Positions 11,575-22,301 of a stretch of 64,000 bases of DNA are shown here, piece by piece. The DNA lies in assembly GCA_050084985.1 (NCBI GenBank), contig JBITNC010000002.1:248001-312000 (forward strand), read 5' to 3'. This stretch comes from Nageia nagi. Its lineage: Eukaryota > Pinophyta. The stretch's first letter is position 1. Each line of letters opens with the position of its first letter. Position numbers and translations under genes: made by a program. The notes under the pieces are model-generated. The model worked only from the letters and a program-made list of their open reading frames with translations. It made no database searches and was not told where the DNA came from.

Positions 11575-12225
11575 CATTCAGATTTGATGGGTTTGTTTTA
11601 GACTAAATCACTTAGAGGAGCATCTTACATCTTGACCTTCATTGATGATTTTAGTAGGAAGACCTTTGGGTATCTACTTGAGCACAAGAATCAAACATTT
11701 GAGAGCTTTAAGATTTTTAAGGCCTTTGTTGAGAATCAAACTAACCTTAAAATCAAGATGTTGAGATTAGATAATAGGGAAGAATATAATAATAATGAGT
11801 TCAATGTTTATTGTGTTAAGTATGGAATCAAGAGGTAGTTTATAATTCCATTCACTCCTTAGCAAAATGGTGTTTCCGAAAGAAAAAATAGAATAATTAT
11901 AGAAATGGCTAGATGCATGTTGGGTAATCTTCCTAGTTTTTTATGGGGTGAAGCTATGAGCATTGCTATTTACACCTTGAATAGGTGTCCTAGAAAAGCT
12001 ATTCAGAAAAAAACTCCTTTTGAGGTATGGTTAAGAAGAAAACCTAACATTTCTCACCTTAGAGTGTTTGGTTGTGAAGCATTCTCCTACATTATTTTTG
12101 AAAAAAGGAAAAAGTTGACAAAAGAGCTAAAAAGTGCATATTTATGGGTTATGATAGTCAACATAAAGGCTATAAGCTCTACTCTCCATCCTAAAAAGCT
12201 ATGTTTGTTTCAAGGGATGTAAAGT
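11575..12225 (+). pseudogene. Copia A1 integrase remnant
   Basis: Integrase core with the three acidic positions still readable: VHSDLMG near 11574, LRLDNREEY at about 11764 (the usual GGEY has become REEY), and the Glu in NGVSERKNR near 11870. Stops replace codons at several points, including two near 11836 and 11862 inside the conserved block where copia A2 reads WQFTIPYTPQQNG. The last part (11905-12222) carries TLNRCPRKA and RVFGCEAF. Confidence 0.9.
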
Positions 12226-12399
12226 TTGATGAACTTTATAAAGAATTTACTTCTAATGAGGATGTTGATGATCTAGATGACTCTTCAGTTACACCTAGTT
12301 GGTTAGATATTGATTTAGAAAAGTCACCTTAGGAACAAAATTCTCCAATATAAAGGGTAATAAGGAGCATGACCTTGAACAAATCTTTATTTACCAAGA

Positions 12400-13270
12400 T
12401 TAACAATAAGCATGAGCCCTCAACCTTCAAAAAAATTTCTTAGCATGAGTGCTAGATGGAAACCATGAAAGTGGAGTATGAGGTGCTTATGACAAATGAA
12501 ACTTGGGATTTGGTTCCTTATCCCAATAATAAGAATGTTACTAGTAATAAGTGGATCTACAAGGTCAAGTTCAATTCAATTGGGGATATTGAAAAATACA
12601 AGGCAAGGTTAGTAGATAAAGGTTTTGGTTAGAAATACAATGTAGATTATGAGGAAACCTTTGCTCCCATGGCAAAGATGCCTACTATGAGTATTATCCT
12701 TGGTCTATCTATAGCTCAAGGATGGAAAGTTTTTCAACTTGACATCAAAAGTGCATTTCTCAATGGTGACTTAGATGTGGAAATTTTTATGAATCAACCA
12801 AAATGGTTCATTGTGGAAGGTAAAGATTCCTTTCCATGCATGCTAAAAAAAGTCATTATATGGACTTAAGCAAGCATTGAGATCCTGGTATAGGAAGATT
12901 TTAAGGTATTTTATAGACATTGGTTTCTCCAAGTGCTTTTTAGACTCTAATTTATATGTGCTCACTTAAGGAAAAGATGTGGTATTGATATGGATGATCT
13001 TCTGATAACTGAGAACAATGATGAAATCATTTAAGAGTGCATATCCAAACTTAAGGCAACATTTGAAATGAATGATCTTGGTCTCTTGCACTACTATCTT
13101 AGAATGTAAGTGTATTAATATAAGGATTATACTTATCTCAGTCAATCTAAGTATATATCAAACATCTTGTAGAAGTTTGGAATGGAGGAGTGTAAATATG
13201 TTATGATCCTAGTCTCTCTTGGAATCATTATTTTTTTGAGCTCCAACTCTCAGTTAGCAATCCTAGTCTT
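12400..13270 (+). pseudogene. Copia A1 reverse transcriptase remnant
   Basis: Copia-type reverse transcriptase. Motifs in order are NETWDLVPYPNNKNV (from about 12496), YKARLVDKGF, FQLDIKSAFLNGDLDVEIFM (about 12734-12793) and ATFEMNDLGLLHYYL (about 13054-13098). The catalytic YVDD region is damaged: a small deletion leaves a reading of IDMDDLL near 12986. Frame breaks near 12850 separate it from the palm. Relative to the open copia A2 frame there are many stops. Confidence 0.88.
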
Positions 13271-13925
13271 TTGTATTTGACTATATCTAGGCGAGATATT
13301 ACCTTTGCAATGAATTTGATGACACTATTTATGAAAAAACCATATGTTGAGCATCTCAATCCTGTTAAGCAAATACTTAGGTATGTTGCAGGGACTAAGG
13401 ATCTTGATCTCAAGTATTCTAAGTTACCCTCATTTATTCTCTTTGGATTCTTAGATTCTGATTACGGAGGAGATAGAGATGATAGGAAATCAACCTTTGC
13501 ATATGTGTTTAGCATTGGTTCAGGTGCTATATCTTGGGCTTGCAAGAAGTATCCTACCATTTCTCTTTCCACCATAGAAGTTGAATACTATGTCATGTTT
13601 ATTGTAGCCCAGAAAGCTATTTGGCTAAGGCATATTCTAAAAGAAATTAGGTATGAGTAAGGTGGTTCATATTTGATTTCTTAAGATAATCAGTCAACTA
13701 TTTCTTTGGCTAAGAATCTTTTATTCCATCAAAGAATAAAACATGTGTAAATCCATATCTATTTTATCAGGAAGAAGGTTCTTGATGGCATCATACACTT
13801 GAAGTATTGTCCATCCACCTTGAACTTCGCTGATTTATTCACCAAGCCACTCTCAAAAGCTTAATTTTGCAAGCTTAGGGATGCTATTAGGTTGGTGAAG
13901 TTACCCTCAAGGGGGAGTGAAGTTT
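13271..13925 (+). pseudogene. Copia A1 RNase H remnant
   Basis: An open block at 13271-13660 has RRDITFAMNLM, ILRYVAGTKDLDLKYS, the FLDSDYGGDRDD acidic motif and LSTIEVEY, where the family usually reads TTEAEY. The end is frameshifted but recognisable (AKNLLFHQRIKHV-like at about 13708-13748, and KPLSKA near 13845). Confidence 0.88.
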
Positions 13926-13929
13926 GAAT

Positions 13930-14638
13930 TCTTGTGTTGAATTCATATTTATGATGATAGCTTCACCTTTTAGAGGATTTTATGCTGTATAGTGTTTATT
14001 TTATTATACACCTTCATGTTAAGTTCACTCTAGATGAGAAAATTATTGTATAAATTCTTAAAAAGCAAAAAGATCGACCAATCTAGCATTATTTAGTTAT
14101 CCATGTGTGGAGAAACTTTTATGTATTTTGACATTGTTCAATTATCCATATCTGAGAAATTCATATGTGCATGCTCTATTTTGTAATGATAATCAACACA
14201 TGTTTTATATACAATAGGTGACTATGAGTTTTGGTTTGGCATCTTTGTGATGACTTATAGTGCACCATTGATCAATTCATGATGGCATTTGAGTGATTCA
14301 TATATCCTTGTTTATATGAATATGTTGCATCTAACTGATCTCATTATTTGAGCTACTTATGACTTGCAAGTTCCGTTGAGATTGTAAGTTACTTTAGGTA
14401 TGTAGGCTCTTGGAGACTCTTCATGACTTCCAATTGGATGACTACTTCATGTACATTAAAACTAGTTGTGGTTAATGATTGTATTCGGCAAAGTATTGAG
14501 TTTCAAACTAGATCTTTCTTACTTCACAAATATGTAAAAAAATTTCATCTCCATTGTATCTTTTTGGAGGAGAACTCTCTTACTTTCTCTCTTTCTTATC
14601 TCTTATTCACTCTATCCTAATATTGCATTAAGGGGGAG
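13930..14638 (+). other. 3' untranslated region and polypurine tract of copia A1
   Basis: No coding signal. It ends in the purine tract AAGGGGGAG (14630-14638) directly before the 3' LTR. A 65-codon open frame at 14423 is not conserved in copia A2 and looks incidental. Confidence 0.75.
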
Positions 14639-15137
14639 TGTTAGAATGTATAATGCATTATTGTAAAGTTTTTATAATAATCTTCTATGTAAGTTCACTA
14701 ATACTAAAGGGTATAATTTAATATATTAAGTATTTAAGTGAATATGATAATGTAACTTATCTTACACTTCATGTCATGAGTATGCCCCTTAGGTAAAAGG
14801 ATGTGCATCTCATGCTTTTGTACATTGGTTAAAAGGGTGATCCAAAGAGGGATTTTGGCCTATAAATAGAAGGTTCCCTCTCTGGATTATACACCAATTT
14901 ATAGAGTAAAGCTATGCTATAGGATAGGGTTTAGGAGATGAGTTAGGAGAATTGTAAGAGATTCATGTTTGTGAATGAAGTGAGATCTAGTTAGTGAATG
15001 TACTCCTAGTTGGACGAACCACTTACATTTTGTGTTATCTTTGTGAGATTGCTTTGTGAGTTTGTTAGATGTGTATTATGAGCTTTCAAGAGATCTTGGT
15101 TATTTAGGATTATATTAGTTATAGTGCAAATCCTTCA
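14639..15137 (+). repeat. 3' LTR of copia A1
   Basis: Direct repeat of 6550-7047, about 92% identical by eye, same TG...CA ends, followed by CAATA (15138-15142). Confidence 0.95.
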
Positions 15138-15427
15138 CAATATGACCATAAATTCATAATAATAAGACATATATTCTAGCAACACCTTACAATCTATCGA
15201 ATGTTATGAAACAAAGGCTTTGAAAAATATTTTACAATATGAAAGTACTTGATGGATATTGTGCAAATATTAGAAAAAAGTTTCTATGAAAGATATTAAG
15301 ATCCTCTATTTGAAATCACGTGACTATCATGTTCTCTTTCAAAATATTATTTCGATAGCACTATGACATATGCTTGATAAGCCAACATGAAAAACCATTT
15401 GTAAAGTTATGCATGTTTTACAGGGAT

Positions 15428-15465
15428 ATATGCACAAAAGTGGTGGATATGCACAAAAGTGGTGG
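15428..15465 (+). repeat. 19-bp perfect tandem duplication
   Basis: Two copies of ATATGCACAAAAGTGGTGG in tandem at 15428-15446 and 15447-15465, at the start of the CACTA transposase remnant. Confidence 0.9.
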
Positions 15466-16980
15466 ATCCTAAAAAAATAGAGAAATTAGAGGAAGAGGTC
15501 ATCTTGGAGACCATATGTTTACTGGAAAAGTACTTCTCCACTTCATTTTTGGATATCATGGTGCACTTAACAATTCACTTGATGGAGGAGCTATGTCTAT
15601 GTGGATTTGTACCATATCAATGGACGTACCCTTTTGAGTCTTTTGTATGTATTCATTAGTTTTGTAAAATACTATTTTTAAAATTTTTGTATAGTATCTT
15701 ATGAAAACAAAATTGTCTGTTTTCTTTCTCAAGGATATGAATATTTATAAGAGTTATGTAAAGAATTGATCTAGGCTTGAAGGTTGTATTATCAAATGAT
15801 ATGTCATCGAGGAATATGTTTCATTTTGTACAGATTATATGAGAGGTATAGAAGCAATTGATGATCATATTATTCACAACAAGGTAGGGAGTGACAAATA
15901 AGAAGAAATTTTAGTTGATGGGAGGCCAATGTCTAATGACAAAGTCTTTAATTTGGATGAAATTTCTCTCGAGTAAGCCCATCAATGCATTCTCATTAAT
16001 ATAAATGTAAGTTCAACCTTGGGTATAGTAAGTACATGTTTATTTTTCTCTATTATGTATAATATGTATATGGTTGAATATTATTTAAGAACAACTATTC
16101 TTGATAAAATTTATATCAAATTAGAAAGCACAAGATGAGTATCAAGGAATCCAACCCTTGTGCAGCAAGAGATGAAACAATGTTACAAAAAATTCATATT
16201 TAAACACTCATCCCTTGCTACGAGATTAGGTTATTATGGTCTCTTGAAGAAAATCTTTGATATTTATACTAATTTGTATGTAATGTTCAGCAATCATCTT
16301 CACACTATTATTCTTTGTTTCAGTTTCAAGAAGATGAAAACTAACATAATGATGATGAATTTCATATAATAAAATTGTTGGTATGTGATTCGATTCAAGA
16401 TGCGACTAAATTTTCAAGCTATTTTATCAATAATTATGGATTTAGTACCAAAAACATAGATGAATAATGAACAACTCAAAATAATGGCATGTGTGTCACT
16501 CTGATTGAAGGTGCAGATCAAATGTAAAAGACACAAACATGATGCTTGAAACAATCATATATTAAGGCATTATTAAGGAAATAATTTTGTTGAATTACTT
16601 ACAGTTTCAATTACCCTTCTTTAAAAATGTTGGGGTGAATGTTCTTAATAAGAAGAATGGATGTTAAAATGAAAAAATGGGATACATAATGGTCAACATG
16701 AGTAGGTTACACCATTGGTATAGATGAGAAGATGATCCATATATTCTAGCATCTCAAGACAAATAAGTTTTTTATGTACAAGATTCAATTGAAACTTATT
16801 TTTATTTGGCTCTCATATCACCTCTAAGAGGGATCAAAGATATTGAAGCATACAAGGTGCACATATTTGGAGCAACAAATTTCATCGAACTTGAAATTGT
16901 ACAAGATGATAACACAAATGATGACGCTATTGAATATGAATATAAGGATATTGAGGGTACATATATGGATGTATGACTAG
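15459..16980 (+). pseudogene. CACTA (En/Spm) transposase remnant, DUF4218 and DUF4216 parts
   Basis: Two linked pieces of a TNPD-type transposase. At 15459-15659 the frame reads FLDIMVHLTIHLMEELCLCG and WTYPFESF, diagnostic of the DUF4218 segment. It resumes after a short intron-like gap at 15738-16005, with YKSYVKN, an EEYVSFCTDYMRGIEA stretch and a closing EISLE-stop-AHQCIL. From about 16680 to 16980 a second segment reads MVNMSRLHHWY, DDPYILASQ and VFYVQDSIE, matching DUF4216. Stops lie where the family reads Gln or Arg. It would have moved a CACTA DNA transposon. I could not fix terminal inverted repeats. Confidence 0.8.
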
Positions 16981-17009
16981 AAGCACAAGCATTATGAGAA
17001 TGTTTTTGG

Positions 17010-17700
17010 TAACTTACCATATTTGGACTAATTTTGACACAAAAAATTTATGTGTTGAACAATTGCTTTCCTTCTCTAAGATCATATGGTGTATTCAAAT
17101 CATTTCATATCACATGTAATAATTTATTTGTAGAAAAGTTTTGACATAGCCCAGGCAATGAAGGAACCAATAACATATTCCATTTTTTTCATCTCATCAT
17201 TCTATATATACAACATGACATCCACTTAAGAATCACATATTTTTTCTATATTTGGCTAAGTATTACAAGCATATTTTTTCTAAATTACCACTTTTGGAAT
17301 GGTTTTTGATACTCAAAAAATTTCTTGGTTGAACAATCGGTTTCCTTCTTCAAGCTAGTTTTTGGATCATGTATTATGTATATAAATCATTTCATATCAT
17401 ATGTTATAATTTATTTGTAAAAAAGTTATGATACAATTCAAGCAATGAAGGAGCCCACAACATGTTCCATTTTTTTCATCTTATTATTATGTATAATACA
17501 ACATGAAATCCACTTGGGAACCACATATTTTTTTGTGTTTGGCTAAGTATTACAAATATGTTTTTTTTTTTTTTTCAACTTACCTCTTTTGAATTGATTT
17601 TTATATCATTTCATATCATATGGAGTACTTAGATAATTTCATATCATATGTTGGTGCATTTAGATCATTTCATATGGTGCACTTTGATCATTTCATATCT
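17010..17700. repeat. Tandem repeat, unit about 270-295 bp, two copies plus a partial third
   Basis: Unit 1 is about 17010-17280, unit 2 about 17281-17575, and a partial unit 3 runs from 17576. Shared landmarks are ATCATTTCATATCA, a CAATGAAGGA box, CCATTTTTTTCATCT and TTGGCTAAGTATTACAA. A run of 15 T at 17561-17575 marks the junction of units 2 and 3. It may be subterminal repeat of the neighbouring CACTA remnant. Confidence 0.8.
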
Positions 17701-18614
17701 ATGGACTAGACCACTATAGAGTTGTGGTTAGGTATTCCTTTAGTTATCATCAGCCTTGGACTAAGATGAGTAAGGTAAAAGATTGAACGATGACCTGGTC
17801 AGTTCCATTAGGCCATCTTTCAAGAGTTCGTAGCCAATACTATAATTAGGCTCATAATGATTGAGCTTGGGTGCCTCAACTAACCAAGGATGACATAGTT
17901 TGTAAGAAATATTCCAAGGAAGAATGATTCTAGTCTATTTCTTTAATAAATTATTAGGCAACAATTATAAACTACCCCCTTAAGTTTTAATATGGTGGTT
18001 TAAAATCCCCCCTAAATTATGGTGATTTAAACCCACTGATAAGTGGTGATTCTTAACCTCCCCAATATTCTTTATAGGGATGGTTTATACCTCCCTTTGT
18101 AGAACCTTAGGAAGTAGTTTAAGTAACCATATGAGGGGCAGTTCGAAACTACCACCATAGGAGATCAACTTTTGGTGGTGCTCGCATAGGCAATGGTGAA
18201 ATAATCATCAATAAAGGCATTCGATGGGGGGGGGGGGGTTTTAAAGTGTTGCCAAAGGTCCTTTCTATCCTAGTGGCATTAGGTTTTCCATCCTATATAA
18301 CCTCGTATCACACACTAGAAATAGCTCTAAGAGAAAATTCCTAACCCAAAATAGAGCTTTTCCATCTTTGCAATCATAATCGGCTACCATTAGACTGATT
18401 GCAATTTATCTTGTGATCATATCAGTAACAACCAAGTTAATTACCATTGATTGGCCTCTTGAGTATCCATCAATTGATTGTTTAGTTGACTATAACTTCT
18501 TGATTGTCTAGTCAACTAACTAATCATCCAACTGATTGGTATTGTCTAATCCATCATGTGCATGCTGACTATGAAATAGAGAGCTAAAAATGATACTTAA
18601 CACAAAAATCAAGC
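17701..18614. other. No gene seen; homopolymer G13
   Basis: AT-rich sequence with short GGTGGTTT/CCCCC motifs at 17975-18190 and a run of 13 G at 18226-18238. I found no coding frame. The G run may vary in length or be a sequencing artefact. Confidence 0.5.
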
Positions 18615-19100
18615 TCAATTTCTAACATTGAAATCATATATTCTTATACTATTATCACTACCCAACACCACAACCTTGTGAAAGTCCCCATCTTCAACTA
18701 AAAATGTGGTTATAATGACTTTTCTCATAGATAGAAAAGGAGGAAATTTTTTAGATGCTCTTGTGAAGAGATTGCAATGGTACAATTTAGATAAACCTTG
18801 TATGTACTTGTATTTGGTGTAAATTATCTTACTTAATAAGTTGAGTTCGAAGTTGGATATATCCCTAGCATGCATCAGATTTGTGGTATTAGCATTAGAG
18901 AATGATTTTCCTAGGAAGATAAAGAGTGTTCCATGTGGTTGTGATGAAAGAGTAGTAGTAGGGATATGGATCACCATTGCCATACACATGCAAAAATAAC
19001 CATTGGCATGGGCTTGTTTAGCTACTTTTGCATGTATTGAAGAATCTAGAGGAAGATAACTAAGCCTTCTAATCTTCGTACACAATTCTACAAATACCAT
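18615..19100 (-). CDS. Unrecognised 161-codon open frame
   Basis: An uninterrupted frame of 161 residues starting MVFVELCTKIRRLSYLPLDS. I do not recognise the product. There is no obvious signal peptide or zinc finger; several Ser/Lys-rich and hydrophobic stretches occur, and the C-terminal part reads VVVLGSDNSIRIYDFNVRN. The upstream minus-strand sequence (19101-19400) contains further readable pieces separated by stops, which suggests a decayed longer gene or an unidentified transposon protein. No TATA box or splice structure could be assigned. Confidence 0.3.
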   Translation of the reverse strand: MVFVELCTKIRRLSYLPLDSSIHAKVAKQAHANGYFCMCMAMVIHIPTTTLSSQPHGTLFIFLGKSFSNANTTNLMHARDISNFELNLLSKIIYTKYKYIQGLSKLYHCNLFTRASKKFPPFLSMRKVIITTFLVEDGDFHKVVVLGSDNSIRIYDFNVRN

Positions 19101-20036
19101 AGAGTATCTAGTAGAAGCTATGAAATAACCTTCTCCAATAGTTTAATGGAAGTATGCAACCACTCAACTTCTACTGCTTTGATGTTTTTTCTAATTCCAA
19201 TGCCATGATGTCGAAATAGGGAGTATCCCAAAATAATCTCAAACAAAATGATATTGAAGACAATTATTTTTAGACGTAGGTTCCAATCTCTTTTGATTGG
19301 GCATTTTGTTCATAGCTAGCTAGTCTTTTTTTAACTAGCTTGTTAAAGGATAGGGTGTAAATGTTTATTTTTCTATCTCAATGCTTTCCTCCAAATGATG
19401 ACCATCTCTTCAATGTTTTCATTAATTCAGTTTCTTGGATAGGATGAAATGCTACAGTTATCACTCCATCATTAATGGAAATCATTCTCATTGTTTGAAA
19501 CATGATTATATAACTTAGTTGATATACTTCAAATGCTACGATCACCTACTCTATTAAAAAAGGATATTATTTACATCAAGTATTACACAAATAAATATGT
19601 TGATGATAATTATAATGTTTGTTTAGATATTATCTTTTTCTTGAAACCTTAAAATTTAATTTCCATTATCTTACTTCTCATAAAGTTTATTTGTAATTTT
19701 TTCTACTTTTCTTAGAATAAGTTTCCACCGATGCTTCAATTATTATTTATTACTATAACAAAATAGGTTCCTTGATGATTTAAAAAAAAAAAAACTATGA
19801 ACTTGTAATACAAATTGCGATAGTTTTAATCGTCTAGCTCACAAATATAAGCTTTCCTTTGAATATGCTCTCATTCCATTCCTTTGGTAAATTAAATACA
19901 ATTTTAGAAATCCCACCTCCATAATATGTTTCACTACTTCCAAGTTTGAAAAGGCCCTATATTCAACGGCGCATCATGCATGTGATCTCAGAGAGAACAA
20001 AAACAATGCCTCCCAAGAGGGATGCCGTTCCTCTTT
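19101..20036. other. Spacer downstream of the KIC-like gene
   Basis: AT-rich. On the minus strand 19101-19400 has scattered readable fragments upstream of the unrecognised frame. The part next to 20036 is the probable 3' untranslated end of the EF-hand gene. Nothing else is supported. Confidence 0.4.
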
Positions 20037-20402
20037 TTACAGAACAAAGCTCTGGAGCTCAGAGAGGAGGGCCTTCTCAAGCCATTTGTGGGCCTCTGCC
20101 ATCATGGAGGGGCTGAGCCTAATCATGAGAATACAGAACTCATTCTCATCGATCACCTCATCCCCATTCAGATCTCCGCTCTCCATCATGCCCCGAAGCT
20201 CCTCTTCACTCATCCCGTCCATCCCCAAAAGACCCGCATTCTTCTTCAAGCTCTGCAACGTTATCACCCCTTTCTCGACGTCAGCCAGAAGCCGGAACCC
20301 ATTGTACAGCTCCCCCATGAACTCCTCTTCCCCCAGTTTCTCCGCCACGACGGGCAAATAATCCTCGAACCCCACAACGGCCTGGTCCCCTCTCTTCGCC
20401 AT
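20037..20402 (-). CDS. KIC: EF-hand calcium-binding protein, KIC/PBP1 family
   Basis: Intact single-exon gene of 121 codons, the only intact recognisable host gene here. The N-terminal half has FEDYLPVVAEKLG (residues 12-24), GFRLLAD (35-41) and a SLKKNAGLLGM helix (51-61). One EF-hand loop at residues 77-88, DLNGDEVIDENE, has acidic or amide ligands at positions 1, 3, 5, 9 and 12, so calcium binding is plausible. It is followed by FCILMIRLSP and WLEKAL. Length and motif order fit the plant single-EF-hand family of Arabidopsis KIC (binds the kinesin KCBP) and PBP1 (binds PINOID kinase). Which member this corresponds to is not resolved. The frame is markedly GC-richer than its surroundings, as expected of a conserved gene. 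The ATG at 20402 is the only start that keeps the family N-terminus. Confidence 0.92.
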   Translation of the reverse strand: MAKRGDQAVVGFEDYLPVVAEKLGEEEFMGELYNGFRLLADVEKGVITLQSLKKNAGLLGMDGMSEEELRGMMESGDLNGDEVIDENEFCILMIRLSPSMMAEAHKWLEKALLSELQSFVL

Positions 20403-20469
20403 TTTCGTTGAGATGCAGAAGAATTATTGAACCAACTTACAGTCCGAATGATAGGAGGGATGTTTGGCA

Positions 20470-20476
20470 TTAAATA
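20470..20476 (-). promoter_or_regulatory. Candidate TATA box of the KIC-like gene
   Basis: On the minus strand the sequence reads TATTTAA about 70 bases upstream of the start codon, a plausible spacing for a plant core promoter with a short leader. There is no transcript evidence. Confidence 0.4.
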
Positions 20477-20750
20477 AGGGAAGACGGAGCGCACTGTGGA
20501 GGAAGTTGTGGTCTGCAAACATTGGAAGAAGGTCGGAGGGAGTTGCCACCGGTGCTTCCAAATTTAGAGCAGAGTGGGCTTCGCAGAAAGTGCGTTCCGG
20601 AGGAGATGAGCACGACTCCTTGCCAACATGCGGGGCTTTGTGCCATATGGATGGTGGAGAAGCATTCTCGCAAAATACAAAGTACAGAGTGGAAGCTTCG
20701 TGGCACTTGGATATGTGATCTGACTCATATGAGTTAACAATTCAAAGAGC

Positions 20751-20866
20751 GAGTCGTAATCAATTGTGTTTTCCAGCCAATCCAATACATTTCGCCAGCT
20801 CATCTAAAGAGTCGTAATCAATTGTGTTTTCCAGCCAATCCAATACATTTCGCCAGCTCATCTAAA
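20751..20866. repeat. 58-bp perfect tandem duplication
   Basis: 20751-20808 and 20809-20866 are identical 58-base units starting GAGTCGTAATCAATTGTG and ending CAGCTCATCTAAA. They lie about 350-460 bp upstream of the KIC-like start codon. Perfect identity means a recent duplication, or an assembly duplication. Confidence 0.95.
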
Positions 20867-20960
20867 ACGCTAGCAAGTCTTCCGGTCCTCTGGGTACGAT
20901 GGAAGCGGCTGACTGTCTTCACTTTCAAGAGGAGCAGTGATCAAAATTGACGGGTACAAC

Positions 20961-22047
20961 TGATTTTCAATTAAAGGGTTCATTGTTTGGCACCTTTTAT
21001 CATTGACAAGTAAAAAAAAAATTGTTTTTTAATTTATATTTTGTTTTTCTATGATTCAAAGTTTTTTTTTTTAGTTTTGCTTTGTTTGTCATTCGTATTA
21101 TTGTTAACATTCATGTTTTGTCGAGTAAAATTAGTTAGATCATTGTAATTATGAATTTATTTATGTTTGGGTAGAGAAAGCACAATATCAAACCATTTGT
21201 TGAAGGATTTCGAATTTATATAAAATACATTAAGCAGGCATAGAGAAACCAAAAAATGAAAATTTAGAAATAATTTTACCTTTTCTTATTAAAGGGCAAT
21301 TTTTTTTTTTTTTTTTTTTCACTTTTCAAATGACAGACAATTTTTAATAAGCCCTTCTATGATAGGTAAAATGGTCTATGAAGGGCATCGAAGGGTTGAA
21401 TTTTGATCCCTGAAGAGGAGTTTGGTGTACCGTGTGAATGTTTAGAGCTATTGCCAACTGTGTTCATTTTGTTACTTTTGGAAAAACATCTTTTATGGGA
21501 AAAAATTGATTATTTTTTTATACATAAATTAATTTTTTATATTAAAATAATAAATTAAAAAATTAACTTCATAAAATTATTTCAAAACTCGACCCAATAT
21601 TCTAACTATATGTATTTGATAGAGTGAATCCAATACCATCCAAAATTTACTAAGTTATTACAATCTATAAGTTTCAACATTACATGCAAAGATGCTAGAT
21701 GATGTTTAAGATAATGAGTTGATAATGTTGGTGGATTATCAATTAAAATTTCAATCTATATTAACTTTAGTAGGTTTAACAATAATATATAAAGAAATAG
21801 TAATTATTTAGGAAGTGTCTCTTCAAAGTGGTGTAGGCAATTCCATAGTTTAAGATTAAGGTTTGTGTGTTTGGATAGTATTATGTAGTATTTTGTGTGT
21901 ATGTATGTAGAATCTTGTTATGATCTATTCAAGATCTTAACACAATGTTTGGATAGAGCATTATCAACCTTAGCCTCTTAGATATATCTTGAGGAATGTT
22001 TCAAATGAGTCATTGGCTTACTTCATATTGAAGGGAGGACTTATGGG
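20961..22047. other. No gene seen; AT-rich spacer
   Basis: Low-complexity AT-rich DNA with a 20-base T run at 21300-21319. No coding pattern. It ends at the left target duplication (ATGGG, 22043-22047) of element N1. Confidence 0.5.
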
Positions 22048-22258
22048 TGTAGACACCTAAAACTAATTTTTAATTTATGTAAAAATCATATTTATGGTAC
22101 CTAATTGATATACTAGCTTTGATAGAACTCCTTATAAATAGAAAAACTTCGATAGATATCATTCTCAGGGCATCTATCTCATTTCTTAGTATTGCTATAT
22201 CTAATAACTTTTAAGCAATCATTATTTGAAATCATCTAAACTTTTTTTAATAAAATAA

Positions 22259-22301
<43 letters not shown>

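Larger units (their letters stand above)
6550..15137 (+). mobile_element. Copia A1: complete but dead Ty1/copia retrotransposon
   Basis: LTRs of about 498 bp (6550-7047 and 14639-15137) are flanked by a perfect CAATA target duplication at 6545-6549 and 15138-15142. A perfect initiator-Met primer site and an AAGGGGGAG purine tract are present. The domain order gag, protease, integrase, reverse transcriptase, RNase H defines Ty1/copia. By eye the LTRs are about 92% identical. The frames carry many stops, often at positions where sister copia A2 reads Gln or Trp. The leader of nearly 3 kb is unusually long and is shared in part with copia A2. Confidence 0.95.
20403..20960 (-). other. GC-richer upstream region of the KIC-like gene
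   Basis: Higher GC than the flanking retroelements. Several overlapping short frames run on both strands with no recognisable product and no shared family. It probably holds the promoter and proximal regulatory sequence, including the 58-bp tandem duplication. Confidence 0.45.

Noticed and set aside
18226-18238. G13 run as a quadruplex control element
   Set aside because: A single homopolymer with no promoter context; sequencing or slippage is the simpler reading.
20464-20803. Cluster of 70-84-codon frames on both strands upstream of the KIC-like gene
   Set aside because: They overlap one another in several frames, share no recognisable family, and are explained by the higher GC content and hence fewer stops.
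21300-21319. Poly(T) as the tail of an inverted retroposed gene
   Set aside because: No gene-like sequence or target duplication is adjacent; treated as a simple homopolymer.
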